Assembly (NCBI GenBank): GCA_036245805.1
Contig: BTRK01000005.1
Span: 26,765,469-26,829,468, forward strand
Length of the DNA stretch: 64,000 nt
Reading direction: 5' to 3'
DNA from: Pristionchus mayeri
Lineage: Eukaryota; Nematoda; Chromadorea; Rhabditida; Neodiplogasteridae
A program made the position numbers and the translations under genes. Below the pieces are notes generated by a model that was not told the DNA's origin, ran no database searches, and saw nothing but the letters and a program-made list of their open reading frames with translations. Shown here piece by piece: positions 1 to 11,500 of the stretch (position 1 is the stretch's first letter; every line of letters starts with the position of its first letter).

Positions 1-573
1 GACCTTTGTGACATCAGTCTTCTTATCTCGATCCTTTCTCCTTCTCGACTAGTCACCAGTCTTCTCAAGGGTCACAAATGACTATTCCGTTCCCTTCATT
101 CGTCTCCTTCTCCAATCCTACTCATGCTTCATTCTATTTCTGTTTCTTCTTCCCTTTCCCACGGCTTCGAAGGACTAAGGGAAGAGTCTTGAAACACTCG
201 TGGCTTCTAAACTAGTTCACTTCCCTCTTCTCTCTTCTAGACCCGTTCCCTTCTCCTTCTCCATTCTCGTTGTCTCAATCCAGAGAAGATTTTGAGAATT
301 AACCGATCATTCTGTTTCTCATCCAATCCAACTCTTTCTTTCACTAGTCAAGTGCACTCTCATTCGGAGAACATCTCTAATTATATAGTCTCTAAATCTG
401 TGATATCCTTCTCTTCTCTTCTAAACTGGCAGTAACTCTCCCAGCAGACTTCCTTCCTCCACGTTGTTTAATTTTTACGTCGCCCCCGTTGGTCGTGAGA
501 ACCTCAAACTTCCCTCTCACTCTGACATCACTCATCTTCCTCTTCGTTCTCCTTCCTTCCTTCATTTTCAGGG
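1..573. other. Pyrimidine-rich upstream region, no gene recognised
   Basis: The + strand is very rich in C and T. I see no coding segment that can be joined by splice sites to a known family. It probably holds the promoter of the srg gene that starts at 574, or the tail of a gene lying outside the window. Confidence 0.4.
566..571 (+). promoter_or_regulatory. 3' splice-like site just before the srg start codon
   Basis: The sequence TTTCAG ends at 571, two bases before the ATG at 574. In nematodes such a site close to the start is often a spliced-leader trans-splice acceptor. It could also be a normal acceptor after a 5' UTR intron; the sequence alone cannot decide. Confidence 0.4.
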
Positions 574-2018
574 ATGGTCCCCTACTACGACTGCCACACT
601 AAACTCATCGACATCTTCGAGGTTTCCTTCCCTCGCTCTTTCATCCTTCACTCACCCTTCTCAGCTGAGCATAGAGACTCTCCTGGCCATTCCTTCCTTC
701 GCTATCTACTTCTTCCTCTTTCGTTCCTATGCAATCAGAAGACCGAGGATTCTGAATGATTCTTTTTTCACTCTATATCTCCTCTCCGCCGCATTGGTTA
801 GTACTCCAACCAACTCGTATAATTCATCAATAAATTCTGTAGTCGATGGTCTATTTCTTCACAAATCTCATCTTCTTGCGTATACCAGGAGTGGGTCTCT
901 TCTGTGATCCCATCATGCATTCCTCCCTCTCCCAACCAACGTATCTCCTCTCTCTACCGTACTTCGCCCTCTACTATCTACCGTATGCCATGGTACTCAA
1001 TCATTTTCTTCATCATTCTCAATCACTCAATCATTGTACATTCTCTCTCGTCTAGATCATCTCCAATATCGCGATATCCATCAATCGGATGCGTTCTGTT
1101 CTCTTCATCGTTGACTTTGCGCAGGTATTCCACTATCTGAATATGAACTATCTACGACTTAAAAAGAAATAGAATCTGTGGAACTAGAAAAACATTTCCT
1201 ACGTTTTCATAGTTATTTATTTTCCTCCGTTTGTTCAGATGGTTGAGTTTAGACAAGAACTCCGTCTAACCCTCCCTCCTCCCTCCTTGCAGATGTGGGT
1301 GATTCTGACTCCTCTCTCAGTGGTCCTCATCTTCCTTCTTCCTCTTCCTCTCTCCTGGCATCTTCTCATCTCTCCCGTCTCTTCCCTTTTCTTCTCTCTC
1401 ATCAATCACTTCTTCCAGGCAGTCTTCCTCGATGTTGCCAATGGAATTGGAATGAACTACGTCCGGGTCATCGACTATGTCAGTGATTCCTTTCCTTCGA
1501 GAGCAGAGACTCACTCCTTCCCATTGACCACACGCGGGTCGTTCCTCCCTCTCAGGCTAATCTCTCTCTCAGCCTAAGAACTCTCTGATCTCTCTGATCT
1601 TCTACCTCTCTTCTGCTTCCATCGTCACTCTCTCCACTCTCATCACTGCTCTAAGAATGACTCAGATGGTGAAGAGACACAAGAAAAGCGAGGTACTCTT
1701 CCCCTTCCCCCCCCCCCCCTCCCTCCCTTCTTCCTCTTCAGATTTCTCTCCTCATCGTTGTTGTTCTTCAATCCTTCGGTACTCTTCTCATGGCTGCTCA
1801 TTCCCTCTACATGTATCACACATTCTCCCCCTTCCTCTACCAGAAAAGGTTCGTTTCTCTCCTTAGATGGTATTCATCCCTGATTTCCTTCCATCTGTAG
1901 ATTCATCATCGTTGACTACCAATGTTTCTGCCCCGCGTGGACTCTTTTGCTTGCTTCTCCAAACGTGAGAAAAGAGGTGACTTCCACTTCTTTCATTTCC
2001 CTCAATCGACGAGTTTGA
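574..2018 (+). CDS. Srg-family seven-transmembrane chemoreceptor
   Basis: Nematode-specific serpentine receptor of the Srg type, expected in the ciliary or plasma membrane of chemosensory neurons. Exons: 574-621, 665-796, 843-992, 1056-1124, 1293-1376, 1419-1478, 1573-1692, 1742-1848 and 1901-2018; all phases agree, giving 295 aa. Hydrophobic segments: LSIETLLAIPSFAIYFFLF (TM1), YFFTNLIFLRIPGVGLF (TM2), YLLSLPYFALYYLPYAM (TM3), WVILTPLSVVLIFLLP (TM4), SLISLIFYLSSASIVTL (TM5), ISLLIVVVLQSFGTLL (TM6) and CFCPAWTLLLASPNVRKE (TM7). The Srg hallmark SINRMRSVLF follows TM3, and the last helix ends in the usual proline-tryptophan and NVRK region. The start has MVPYYDC, with an N-terminal cysteine as is common in the family. 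Introns are 42-168 bp. The 42-bp intron 1377-1418 has no stop and is a multiple of three, so a 309-aa form is possible. Family call is firm; the exact subfamily member is not. Confidence 0.85.
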
Positions 2019-2514
2019 GCTTCGACGTTCATTGTTGAATAAGAAGAATGCAGTGAAGTCTTCCTTCGGAAAGGGACTATCCCTCAATGACTCTTGATCT
2101 CTGACCTAGATAGATACTAGGAGTGAAACACGAATCGATCACGAACAGATTGGGAATCTTTATCATTCTGATATCTTCGAGGATCCGAACTATATGATTA
2201 TCTGATAATCTATTATTTGTATTGCAACCGAGTTGTGATGAGGGGAAACGAGATAATTGAATGATCAATGAAAGTGAACTGGGAAAGGAATAAAGTGAAG
2301 TCAAAGCGAATTTGGATTGCGTGCGTATAAATTGAAGTAGATTGAAGATGGAAAGCAGAGAAGGAGGCACTTGAACTGATCGATATAAACGGGGCTAACG
2401 AGCACAACTTCGAAAGCGTAAAGCAAGATAAGTAGCGGACTGGAATATTGATGAGCGGAGATTGTGACTATGTGCAAGATGTGATATAGAGATTGAGATG
2501 AGGGTGCGGGGAGA
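2019..2514. other. Convergent 3' intergenic region (srg / zyxin)
   Basis: About 500 bp lie between the srg stop (2018) and the zyxin stop (2515). It has AATAAG/AATAAA-like signals on the + strand near 2038 and 2289 but no coding signal. Both genes end here, so it must hold both 3' UTRs. Confidence 0.5.
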
Positions 2515-5500
2515 TCAAAGATCAGTGATGGGTTGTGTCTCTCCTCCAGTCCTCCTCCACAGAAGATGACAATCGTAGCAGAGGAGATGCTTCCCCAGGG
2601 GATAACACTTACTGGCTGAATCATCAGCCAATAGAGTGGAGCAACCCTGCAGAAGGGAGAACGTCTACCTTTCACTCTCTCACATGCAGACCATTTCTCT
2701 CCATTGATATCGTACTATTCTCAATAAATTAGGTAGTCAGCTATAGCATCCCTCATTCAGTCTTTTCCCCCCATCAAAGCATCGAAGGGAGTCTCTCATT
2801 ACCTCGCACACGTAGCACTCCACGTGGTAGTCGTTGTTGATGGCGACGACTCTCGTCGTCTCTCCTGTCTTCGAATCGGGCAGAATGGGATGGGTGCACG
2901 AGGCACAGCGAGGGGCGAACAGAGAGTGGTAGTCGGGCATGCAGTACACCTTCACACAACCAAACAACTGGTGAAGACGGTAAATCCATGAATATTTCGC
3001 TGTTTGGCCAGATTTACATCTTAGATGCAGTGATATAGTACATTGATAAGAAATATCATGTAGGGTGAAAAGTGTGGCGCTCTGACCTCTCCCTTTGTGT
3101 CGATGGCGAATGGAATTCCATCTAGACAACATCTGCATTTCGTGCATCGGAAGCACGCTGGATGGAAGTATCGCCCGAGGGCCTGCAGCACCTGAGAAAT
3201 ATTACCCATTGGAAGACTCAATGAGTTATCCCATACCAGGTATCAGAAGTTTATTGTTTCAAAGTTATATGGTTGTGTATATCTCGTACATCTCTTTCAT
3301 TCATATCCTCCTATCTAGTGAAGGCCGAACTAAAGAGAGTGGAATAAGGAACCGACCATGTCAACGATGGGAGTGGCACACTTGGCACATTTCTCCGTCG
3401 TCTCGTTCATTCCCGTGAATCGGAAGTCTTCCTCGCAGTAGAGTTTCCCCTTGGAGAAGACGTGCTGACGATCACTGAATGGAAGATGGAGGGAAGGGAG
3501 GGAGGAGAAGGAATGGAGAGCATCCATGTAAACTGAGAGGGGAGAAGAACGAGTGCAGTAATAACTTCCCCCCTTTGAGTCGCTCAGAATAATTAGATTG
3601 TCGGAGATTGAGGGGGTGAATTGTGATGAGTGGAGAGAAGAAGGAAGAGAGCCACTAGAGGAAAACTCGAGAATGAACAAGAGAGAGACTGATGCGAACC
3701 ATCTGAGGGAGAATGGAGGGAAAGAGGAAATGGAAGTAGGGGAGAGACATCTATCTAAGAGATCGAGTGACCTCATTTACACTCGATGGAATACTTGGTA
3801 GGATAGAATGGTCTACCTGAGATTCCTCTTGCAGACAGTGCAATTGAAGCATCCGAGATGGAGTAGTTGTCTCTCCACTGTAGTCGACCCCTCCGTGGAG
3901 AGAACTCGCTTGTGACACACCAGACAATCCCCTGATACAGACAACGTAATTACAACGATAGATTTTAGAATTTTCAATATTCTGTCTATTGACAGAAATA
4001 AACAATTTCCCATAGTGTTCCACTGCTACAATCTACTCATCACCAGTTCCCCTTCCCTCACCGACAACAGATGCAGATGGGGCTCGAGCTGGAACGACGA
4101 GGGGAGCACGAGAAGAGGAGGAGGGAGAGTTCCTCTCCTCCGAGGAGAACACCTGCTTTAGCTCGTCCTCCTCCTCAACCACTGTCGCCACTAATTCCGC
4201 CCACTTCTTGCGACAACGCTCCTGATTATTACCGCATGTTTAAGAGTCGACAACAACGGTAGAATATCGATTGATAGGCAAGGGATACCTGGAGGGAGGA
4301 GGAGTTGGAGTCATTCGAATGAGTGGTCGATGCAGAAGAATGAGGACGAGAGGAAGAGGCGGAACTGGAGAGATTCTATTATTCATTAGAAATACAATTT
4401 CATTCACAGAATGAGGAGAGTAAAAAATCATAATCATGAGACATTATTAACTAATCGTGTTGCGAGCCGAGATAAAATACAAGAAAAGGAGGGAACTCAC
4501 TCGTCCCTCTGGGGAAGGACTACTCGCACTACTCCTCTTCTCGCTGGATCAACCACATCGAGATCCTCTTCCTGAATAGGATTGCATCATCAGCATTAAA
4601 ACGCCCCTCTTCGTATCGATTTCAACCAATGATCATGGCAACGAACCTCGATGACCTCTTGTCTCTCCCACTTCTTCTCTTCCCTCCTCTCTTCTTCCCT
4701 CGATCCTTCTTCCAACCCAATCTTCGCCCATTTGTAATTCGAAGTGTCCATTGGAAGTCGGAGGGGATTGAAGTTCGCTGATCTGAAAAATGTAGAGATC
4801 AAAGATCATGGGGAGAGTTGTATCATACCGTGTCTGACTCCTCAATCCTCCATGGTAGACTGTGCGGGGAGGGTCGACCTTCTTGGGAGGGAGAGGAACG
4901 ACTCTCGATCCTTCCACGATTGTCACCGTCTTCTTAGGCACTGATGGAGGAACCTGCAAACATTCTTCACATATTGCATGTTTGTATTAAAGTGCTCCTA
5001 ATTTGTGAGCTGTAGTTCTAAGTGAATGGAAATGCTGACCTTCTTCGTTTCTTGGATAGGTTTGGATGGTTGGGAGGGCGCGGGTTTACTGTCGTATGAG
5101 GAGAGAGAAACAGCCGGTCGATGATACGGACTGATCGTCACTTAAGAAAAGGGAATTCATCATCATACTTTGATTTATTCGATATGTACGATATGAGGCC
5201 GTTTGCCTAAGAATCGAACAGAGGCTGGCACAGCAAAATTTTTCAATTTTCTTATTTCATGTGATTTGGGGTTATCAAAGGTGCTGAAGACGATGGGGAT
5301 ATTCATTTTGCACGAGGAGGCTCCGTTGGCTCCAGATGACATTGCGTTGAAATCAGATTTCTTTATAAATCTCGCACACATTGTGCTAAAATTATCAGAA
5401 TTTTTTCCCTGCACAGAATAAGATGGCGAACACGCCTGTCTAATTCATTTATCATAATTTTCAAAAATAATTTTTTAATGATCTAAAAATGGAACTTTGC

Positions 5501-8500
5501 GCGGAGTAGGAATAGAGTATCAAGAAATAGATAGATCTGACCGGCTTGGTTGGAGGAGTCCAAATCTAAATTTATAGCCAATTTCCGCATAGACATTTTG
5601 AGAAAATATTAATAAAGTGAAGCATTTCTGCTAGAAAAGCGCCTGTTGACGCTCTTCCCATCTGCTTCTCCTCTGGTCTGAGTCGCCAACTAGGCCAGCT
5701 AGTCGAGGGGGGCGGAGCGAGCTCCCGCTAGTTGTCCACCTAGTCGCCCAAGGAGGGGAAGGGAGCAAATATCCCCCTAGTTGGCCACCTAGTCACCTCG
5801 CCTAGTTGTCCAACTAGTCGTATACAAGCGCGCGCAAGACGCGCTCAAATAGGGAAGTACGCGCTCGTTGCGACCGTCCTTTCCCTCTTACTATTGATTT
5901 TCTGTGCTATTGAACTGGATTTTGTTGTTATTTTAGCTGTCAATCGTTACATATAGGCCAGCCTGTCGTTTTGCGTCATGTCTTTAGGTTAAAAACCCCG
6001 TGTATCGTCAGCAAATCCTATTCGCTTTAAAAAATAATTAAACCCTTCGATTACCGCTATATTCTCATTCTCTGTTGCAGTACTTTGTCGTTTTTACTCT
6101 CAGAATTATGTTTCATATAAATGTACAAAATTGCAGAATCCGTTTTCGCGTATATTATGTTCGTGATTTAATAAAGTTATGTCAAGAACTCTAAAAAGAA
6201 GTGGAGAATATATTGACGATAACTTCAGTGGGTTATTTTCTTATTATTTAACACTGTTCAGGAGAAGAAATCATTGAATATGATATTTTCTAAGCTATTG
6301 GAGATAGCGAAATAAACGGTACGTTGTTTTTGTCTCAATTTCTAAGCGTGTGCATTTTTGAGGCCCCTGCCGAGGCAGCTATTTATGCAAACAATGTAAG
6401 GATAGTGGGAATAACAAGGATTATGACTTTAAGTGAGTGAATTAAGTTTATCAGTATGCTATTTCTGCATTACGGCATATTCTAGTCATGGCGTAAACTG
6501 AAAATGACGTTGCTTGTACTAGGCAAAGTTAACAATCTCTTATTTATGCATCGAAATATTGCGTTTCTATATGATCATAAACATGCCAAAGGTTTCTTGA
6601 TTGCTGACCAAAATAATTGCGGCAAATGCACGAAGCCAACTGCACGTGTCCAATGCATCCAACTTTTTTTTTGAAAATATTACTGTTCAGGATATGATCG
6701 ATGGAAATCGCGCCTGGGCGTTACTTTCTCCCTCCGACTCGCGCATGCCACGAATGCTCATCTCCAGTGGTCAGCTTCCTATTGGATTCTTTGAGAGACC
6801 AAACGACAATCATAGGTTTTCCTAGAGAATGAGAATTTGTGGTTAAGATATATCATGCCTCTCACGGATGAATCGAAATGACCATGGAAAGAGAGGGGAA
6901 ATTGTTAAATGGGTTCTAGCCGGTTTTTGGGCATCCAAGGTTATGTCTGGCACCCTAAAGTATCATGATGTGCACTTCATTTTGGAACTCCTTATACAGA
7001 GTCGGGTCTCGGGATCAATTTATTCGAAAGCAGTTTTCTGAGTTCCCGTGAAATATGAACGGAAATTATACTCTTTTTTATCACCACCTATGTAGTTCAT
7101 TTTGTGTGTCAATTTGAACTGTGCTACGGTTCAACACTTTATTTCTCAAAAATGTAGGTAATCGCGCAGCTCAGATTTTCAGAGTTTATACAGTATGCCT
7201 CCCGCAAAACCAGTCTCGAAGATGGGATGTTCCTTTACAGTATGGCCTGGCCTCTCGTATAAGTAGTACGGGCCTAAAATACAGGAAGCTCTGTGAGAGT
7301 GTGATCCACTTTACTTCTCTGGATATTTAGAAATTACTTTTAAAACCGAATCTTGGGATCAGAACAATCATTGTTGGGATTAGGATGGAATGGAAAGGAT
7401 ATTCATGTTGCAAAATTATTTCAAAATACCCAGAGAAGTAAAATGGATCTACCTCTCACGTAGCTTACTATATCTTAGGTTTAGGCTTCCCTCCACTCGT
7501 CTGAGAGCGCAGCACATACTGTAGAGGTACATCCCCTCTTCGAGACTGGGCTCGCGGGATGCATGCTGTACATACTCTGACAATTTGAGCTGCGCGATTT
7601 TTCAATGTCTGACAGCCTCCCAAATTCTGATAGGTTCTCCTGAAAATTTTAAAGTTCCTCATAAAACATTTTCGCCCTAAGAAAATTAATTATAACGCCC
7701 TTACGAAAATTGAGACTGTCCTCAGAGTTATCCCACGTCCTTCAGAAAATTCTGACAGCTCTCAGAACAGTCGGACTCTTCTCAGAAACATCAAACGGTC
7801 TTCAGAAATTCTACAGACACTCTAAAAAATACTGCACTAAGAAAAATATGATGGCCCAAATTTAGACATCTTTCAATTTTAAGAGGGTCGTCAGAATTTT
7901 CTGAAGGCCGTGGGATAACTCTGAGGACAGTCTCAATTTTCGGAAGCTCGTTATAATTAATTTACTTAGGACGAAAATGTTTTATGAGGAACTTTAGAAT
8001 TTTCAGAAGAACCTGTCAGAATTTCCGGAAGGCCAATGTTCTGAATGTCTTCAAAATTTTCTGAAGGGATAGTAGAGGATTGCAGCGTGTTCGTAGACAA
8101 TGATTTTGAATTGTAAAACACTGAAATAGATTATGCTCACAAAGTTGCTTATATTCGAGCAAAGAACAGATTTTTACTACGCATTCCAGGAAAAAGTCAG
8201 TTTGCGATGGACCGCCTTGATTTTGATTACGGTAGCAAGGGGTACTGTGCTAGAAATTTCTTATGGTACTTATTCTTGACCTACTATCGATTTTGGCCTT
8301 AACCCCCCCCCCCAGCGGCTCCATTCAGAGCTATGATGCCCCTCGATGCCCAGAACCCATTTGACGATTTTCTCTTTATTTCCATGGTCTGCTCGATACG
8401 TCCGTGAGAGGCGTGATATACCCACTCTTACTCACACTATGCAAAGGTCGGCTATATTGATTTCGTTTCTTGATGTTATATACATGCCTGTTTCAACGTT

Positions 8501-11500
8501 TTTGATGATTCCAGTCTCCCAATATATTGTTATATTGCCCACTATTACAGTATCACCGGAAAGCATTCGGCAGCTTTTACTTCACGGAGGGTTTCGAAAT
8601 TAGGCGTTCAAAAATAGCGCGTAAAAATGTCTGTGTGGGAAGCCTGCTAACGAGCGTAGCCAGACAGCTTGGAATGGATCGATACGTTGAAAGACGTTTA
8701 AATATAATTTTATAGCTGTTTTAGTGTTGTTCAGCACGCTGGATTTCCCGAAATATCATTAATTATCCCGAAAAAATCGATAAACATGCCAAAATAAGCC
8801 TTGAAAAATTTGAACAGTTTTACGAGTTAATTACTTAATTAATGGTCTTGATTATTTATTTCAGTATTACCTATAGATTCGTTGTTGCTATTTACCCACC
8901 TTTGGAGCACATTCATTAACGCACAAACTATCTCAAACGAGAAATATGAGCAAAACATGTCAAAGCCGGCGATTTGGTGTAGCGCCTACGTAGTAGCTAC
9001 TGTAGTTTTACACAGTCGCTACACCGTAATCTTTTCTTTCTCAACTGCACCATAATTCCCTGCATATAAAAGGAGCTTCTTCATCGAAACCCGCCGTGAC
9101 TTTTCGTCATAATTTTTGCACCTCTGCATGTATTGTGCTAAACATTTAACTAGGAATAACAAATCTAATGGGGAATAATATGCTGTTATTGCGAGCTTAT
9201 GTAAATTTCTCATCCTTGCGTAGTGATGATGCAATCACACACCACTTTTTCGAAAAATTATATTTCTTTGAAGAAAATTTTCCCACTGATCGAATTCCTT
9301 GGGTATTGAGACATCTCCAAGGACTACTCAGAAAACAATTTACAAGTTGCTGCGATCTCGCACCTCGTTGATGCAGTTGCTGCAAGTTTTAGACGGAAAA
9401 CACATAACTCAGCTTCTAGAGAAGCTAGAGACCCGTCCAAAGTACGAAAATGGTCGTAATCATGACCCAAAACGATCCTGAAAGTTTGGTTTTGATCAGC
9501 CATCATTTGCCCTCAAGGCACGAAAAAGTCACTTTCGGATGACCGAAGTTTGGGCTTTTACCATTTCAAGAGAAAATTAGCATAAAATGCGGCGCCAGCA
9601 CAGGAAGTTGCGAAAACCATCAAAGAATCGATTCCCAATTTTTGATAGAGCTGGCACCACTTTCCGGGCTGTAGCGAACAATCTACGGACACGCGCTCAG
9701 TTCGCGCGAACGCCATTTCCCTACACGACGATAGAATAGTGAGAGATCGGCGCGCAGAGACATCATGCGCTTCGAGAGCGGCGCGCGTCTGTAGATCTCT
9801 ACCAAAAGTTGGGAATCGATTCTTTGATGGTTTTCGCAACTTCCTGTGCTGGCGCCGCATTTTATGCTAATGTTCTCTTGAAATGGTAAACGCCCAAATT
9901 TCGGTCATCCGAAAAAGTGACTTTATCTTGCCCCGAGGGCAAATTATGGCTGATCGAAAACAAACTTTCAGGATCGTTTTGGGTGATGATTACGACCATT
10001 TTCGTACTTGGGACGAGTCTTTAGCTTCTCTAGAAGCTGAGTTATGGATTTTCCGTCTAAAACTTGCAGCAACTGCAGCATCGAGGTGCGAGTTCGCAGC
10101 AACTTGTAAATTGTTTTCTGAGTAGTCCTTGCGGATGTCTCAATCTGTGGGAAAATTTTCTTCAAGGAAATATAATTTTTCGAAAAAGTGGTGTGTGATT
10201 GCATCATCACTACGCAAGGATGAGAAATTTACATAAGCTCGCAATAACAGCATATTATTCCCCATTAGATTTGTTATTCCTAGGTAAATGTTTAGCACAA
10301 TGCATGCAGAGGTGCAAAAATTATGACGAAAAGTAAAAGCTGACGAATACTTTCCGGCGATACTGTATATTTATATTGTTCACTATTGTTGTTGAACCAT
10401 TCGCGATGAATAAAGACTGATTCCATGCTTCTGATATTGTTAATTCCTGAATTGCATAAGGGGGTGAAGGAGGAAGAAGGACCGGGGCCGGGAGAAAGCA
10501 AGGGACGATTTTTCTTACAGTAACCCATGGGCGAGCGAATGAACCGGATCCCTAGTGGGCTGCCTAGTCACCTCGCCTACTAGGCCAGCTAGTCGCGCTA
10601 ATCGCCTAGTGGGCCACCTAGTCGCCCGCCTAGTGGAGTACTAGTCCGGTTACAACTAGGCGGATGACTAGGTGGCCTAGTTGGCGAATCAGACCAGAGT
10701 CCCTCTCCTTCCTCTCTACTCTCTCCATTTCATGTGCTCTCTCTCCTCAGCCAGGGGGGAGGCAGCGCTCGAGAGGGGCGAATCGCTTCTTTTACTGTCA
10801 AAGTGCCTCAATTTATTAAAGTTTTCTCAAAATGTCTATGCGGAAATTGGCTATAAACTTAGATTTGGACTCCCCTCACCAAGCCGGTCAGATTCATCTA
10901 TTTCTTGATACTCTATTCCAACTCCGCGCAAAGTTTCATTTTTTAGCTCATTAAAAAATTATTTTTGAAAATTATGGTAAATGAACTAGACGTCCGTGTT
11001 GGCCATCTTATTGTGCACCAAGAAATATTTTCTGCTAATTTTAGCATGATTGGTGTGCGAGATTTATAAAGAAATCTGATTTCAACGCAACGTCATCTGG
11101 AGCCAACGGAGCCCCCTCGTGCAAAATGAATATCCCCATCGTCTTCAGCACCTTTGATAACCCCAAATCACATGAAATCAGAAAATTGAAAAATTTTGCT
11201 GTGCCAAACCTCTTCAGATTTTCTCGATTCTTAGGCAAACGGCCTCATATAAGTGAGATGCTTGAATTACCAGAGTAGTCTGAGGCAGAGTTGGGCGATG
11301 ATTGGGAGGGAGAGGGAGACTTATGAGAAGAGGCTGAGGAATAGTCGGAGTACTTGTCAGATGAATCCAATGCAGTCTAAATCAATATTTCATTTATTGA
11401 CATTGAAACTTCAGAATTCGGAACGTAGTTTTGAGTATTCGAAAAAATATTGGGGTGTCCGGAAAGATCGTATAATTTTTTGTTTTTATTTTTTATTCAA

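Larger units (their letters stand above)
5185..11255. mobile_element. Composite foldback element filling a zyxin intron
   Basis: The two ends are long inverted repeats. The left arm runs from GATATGAGGCCGTTTGCC (about 5187) to about 5830, and the right arm from about 10540 to GGCAAACGGCCTCATAT (ending about 11252). They pair over several hundred bases, including the GGTGCTGAAGACGATGG and CTCCGTTGGCTCCAG blocks. The interior holds other palindromes (7120-7600, 7620-8050, 9095-10337) and no transposase that I can recognise. Only about 45 and 18 bp of host intron remain on the two sides. No clear target-site duplication was found. Likely a non-autonomous foldback with younger insertions. Confidence 0.75.

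Noticed and set aside
5175..5421. Short frames at 5175-5421, 11041-11238, 50657-51096, 51749-51988 and 61448-61630 with a similar peptide (.KM..PIV.ST..NP)
   Set aside because: They are reading frames across the shared internal block of the foldback arms and occur in both directions. There is no start, length or codon pattern of a real gene.
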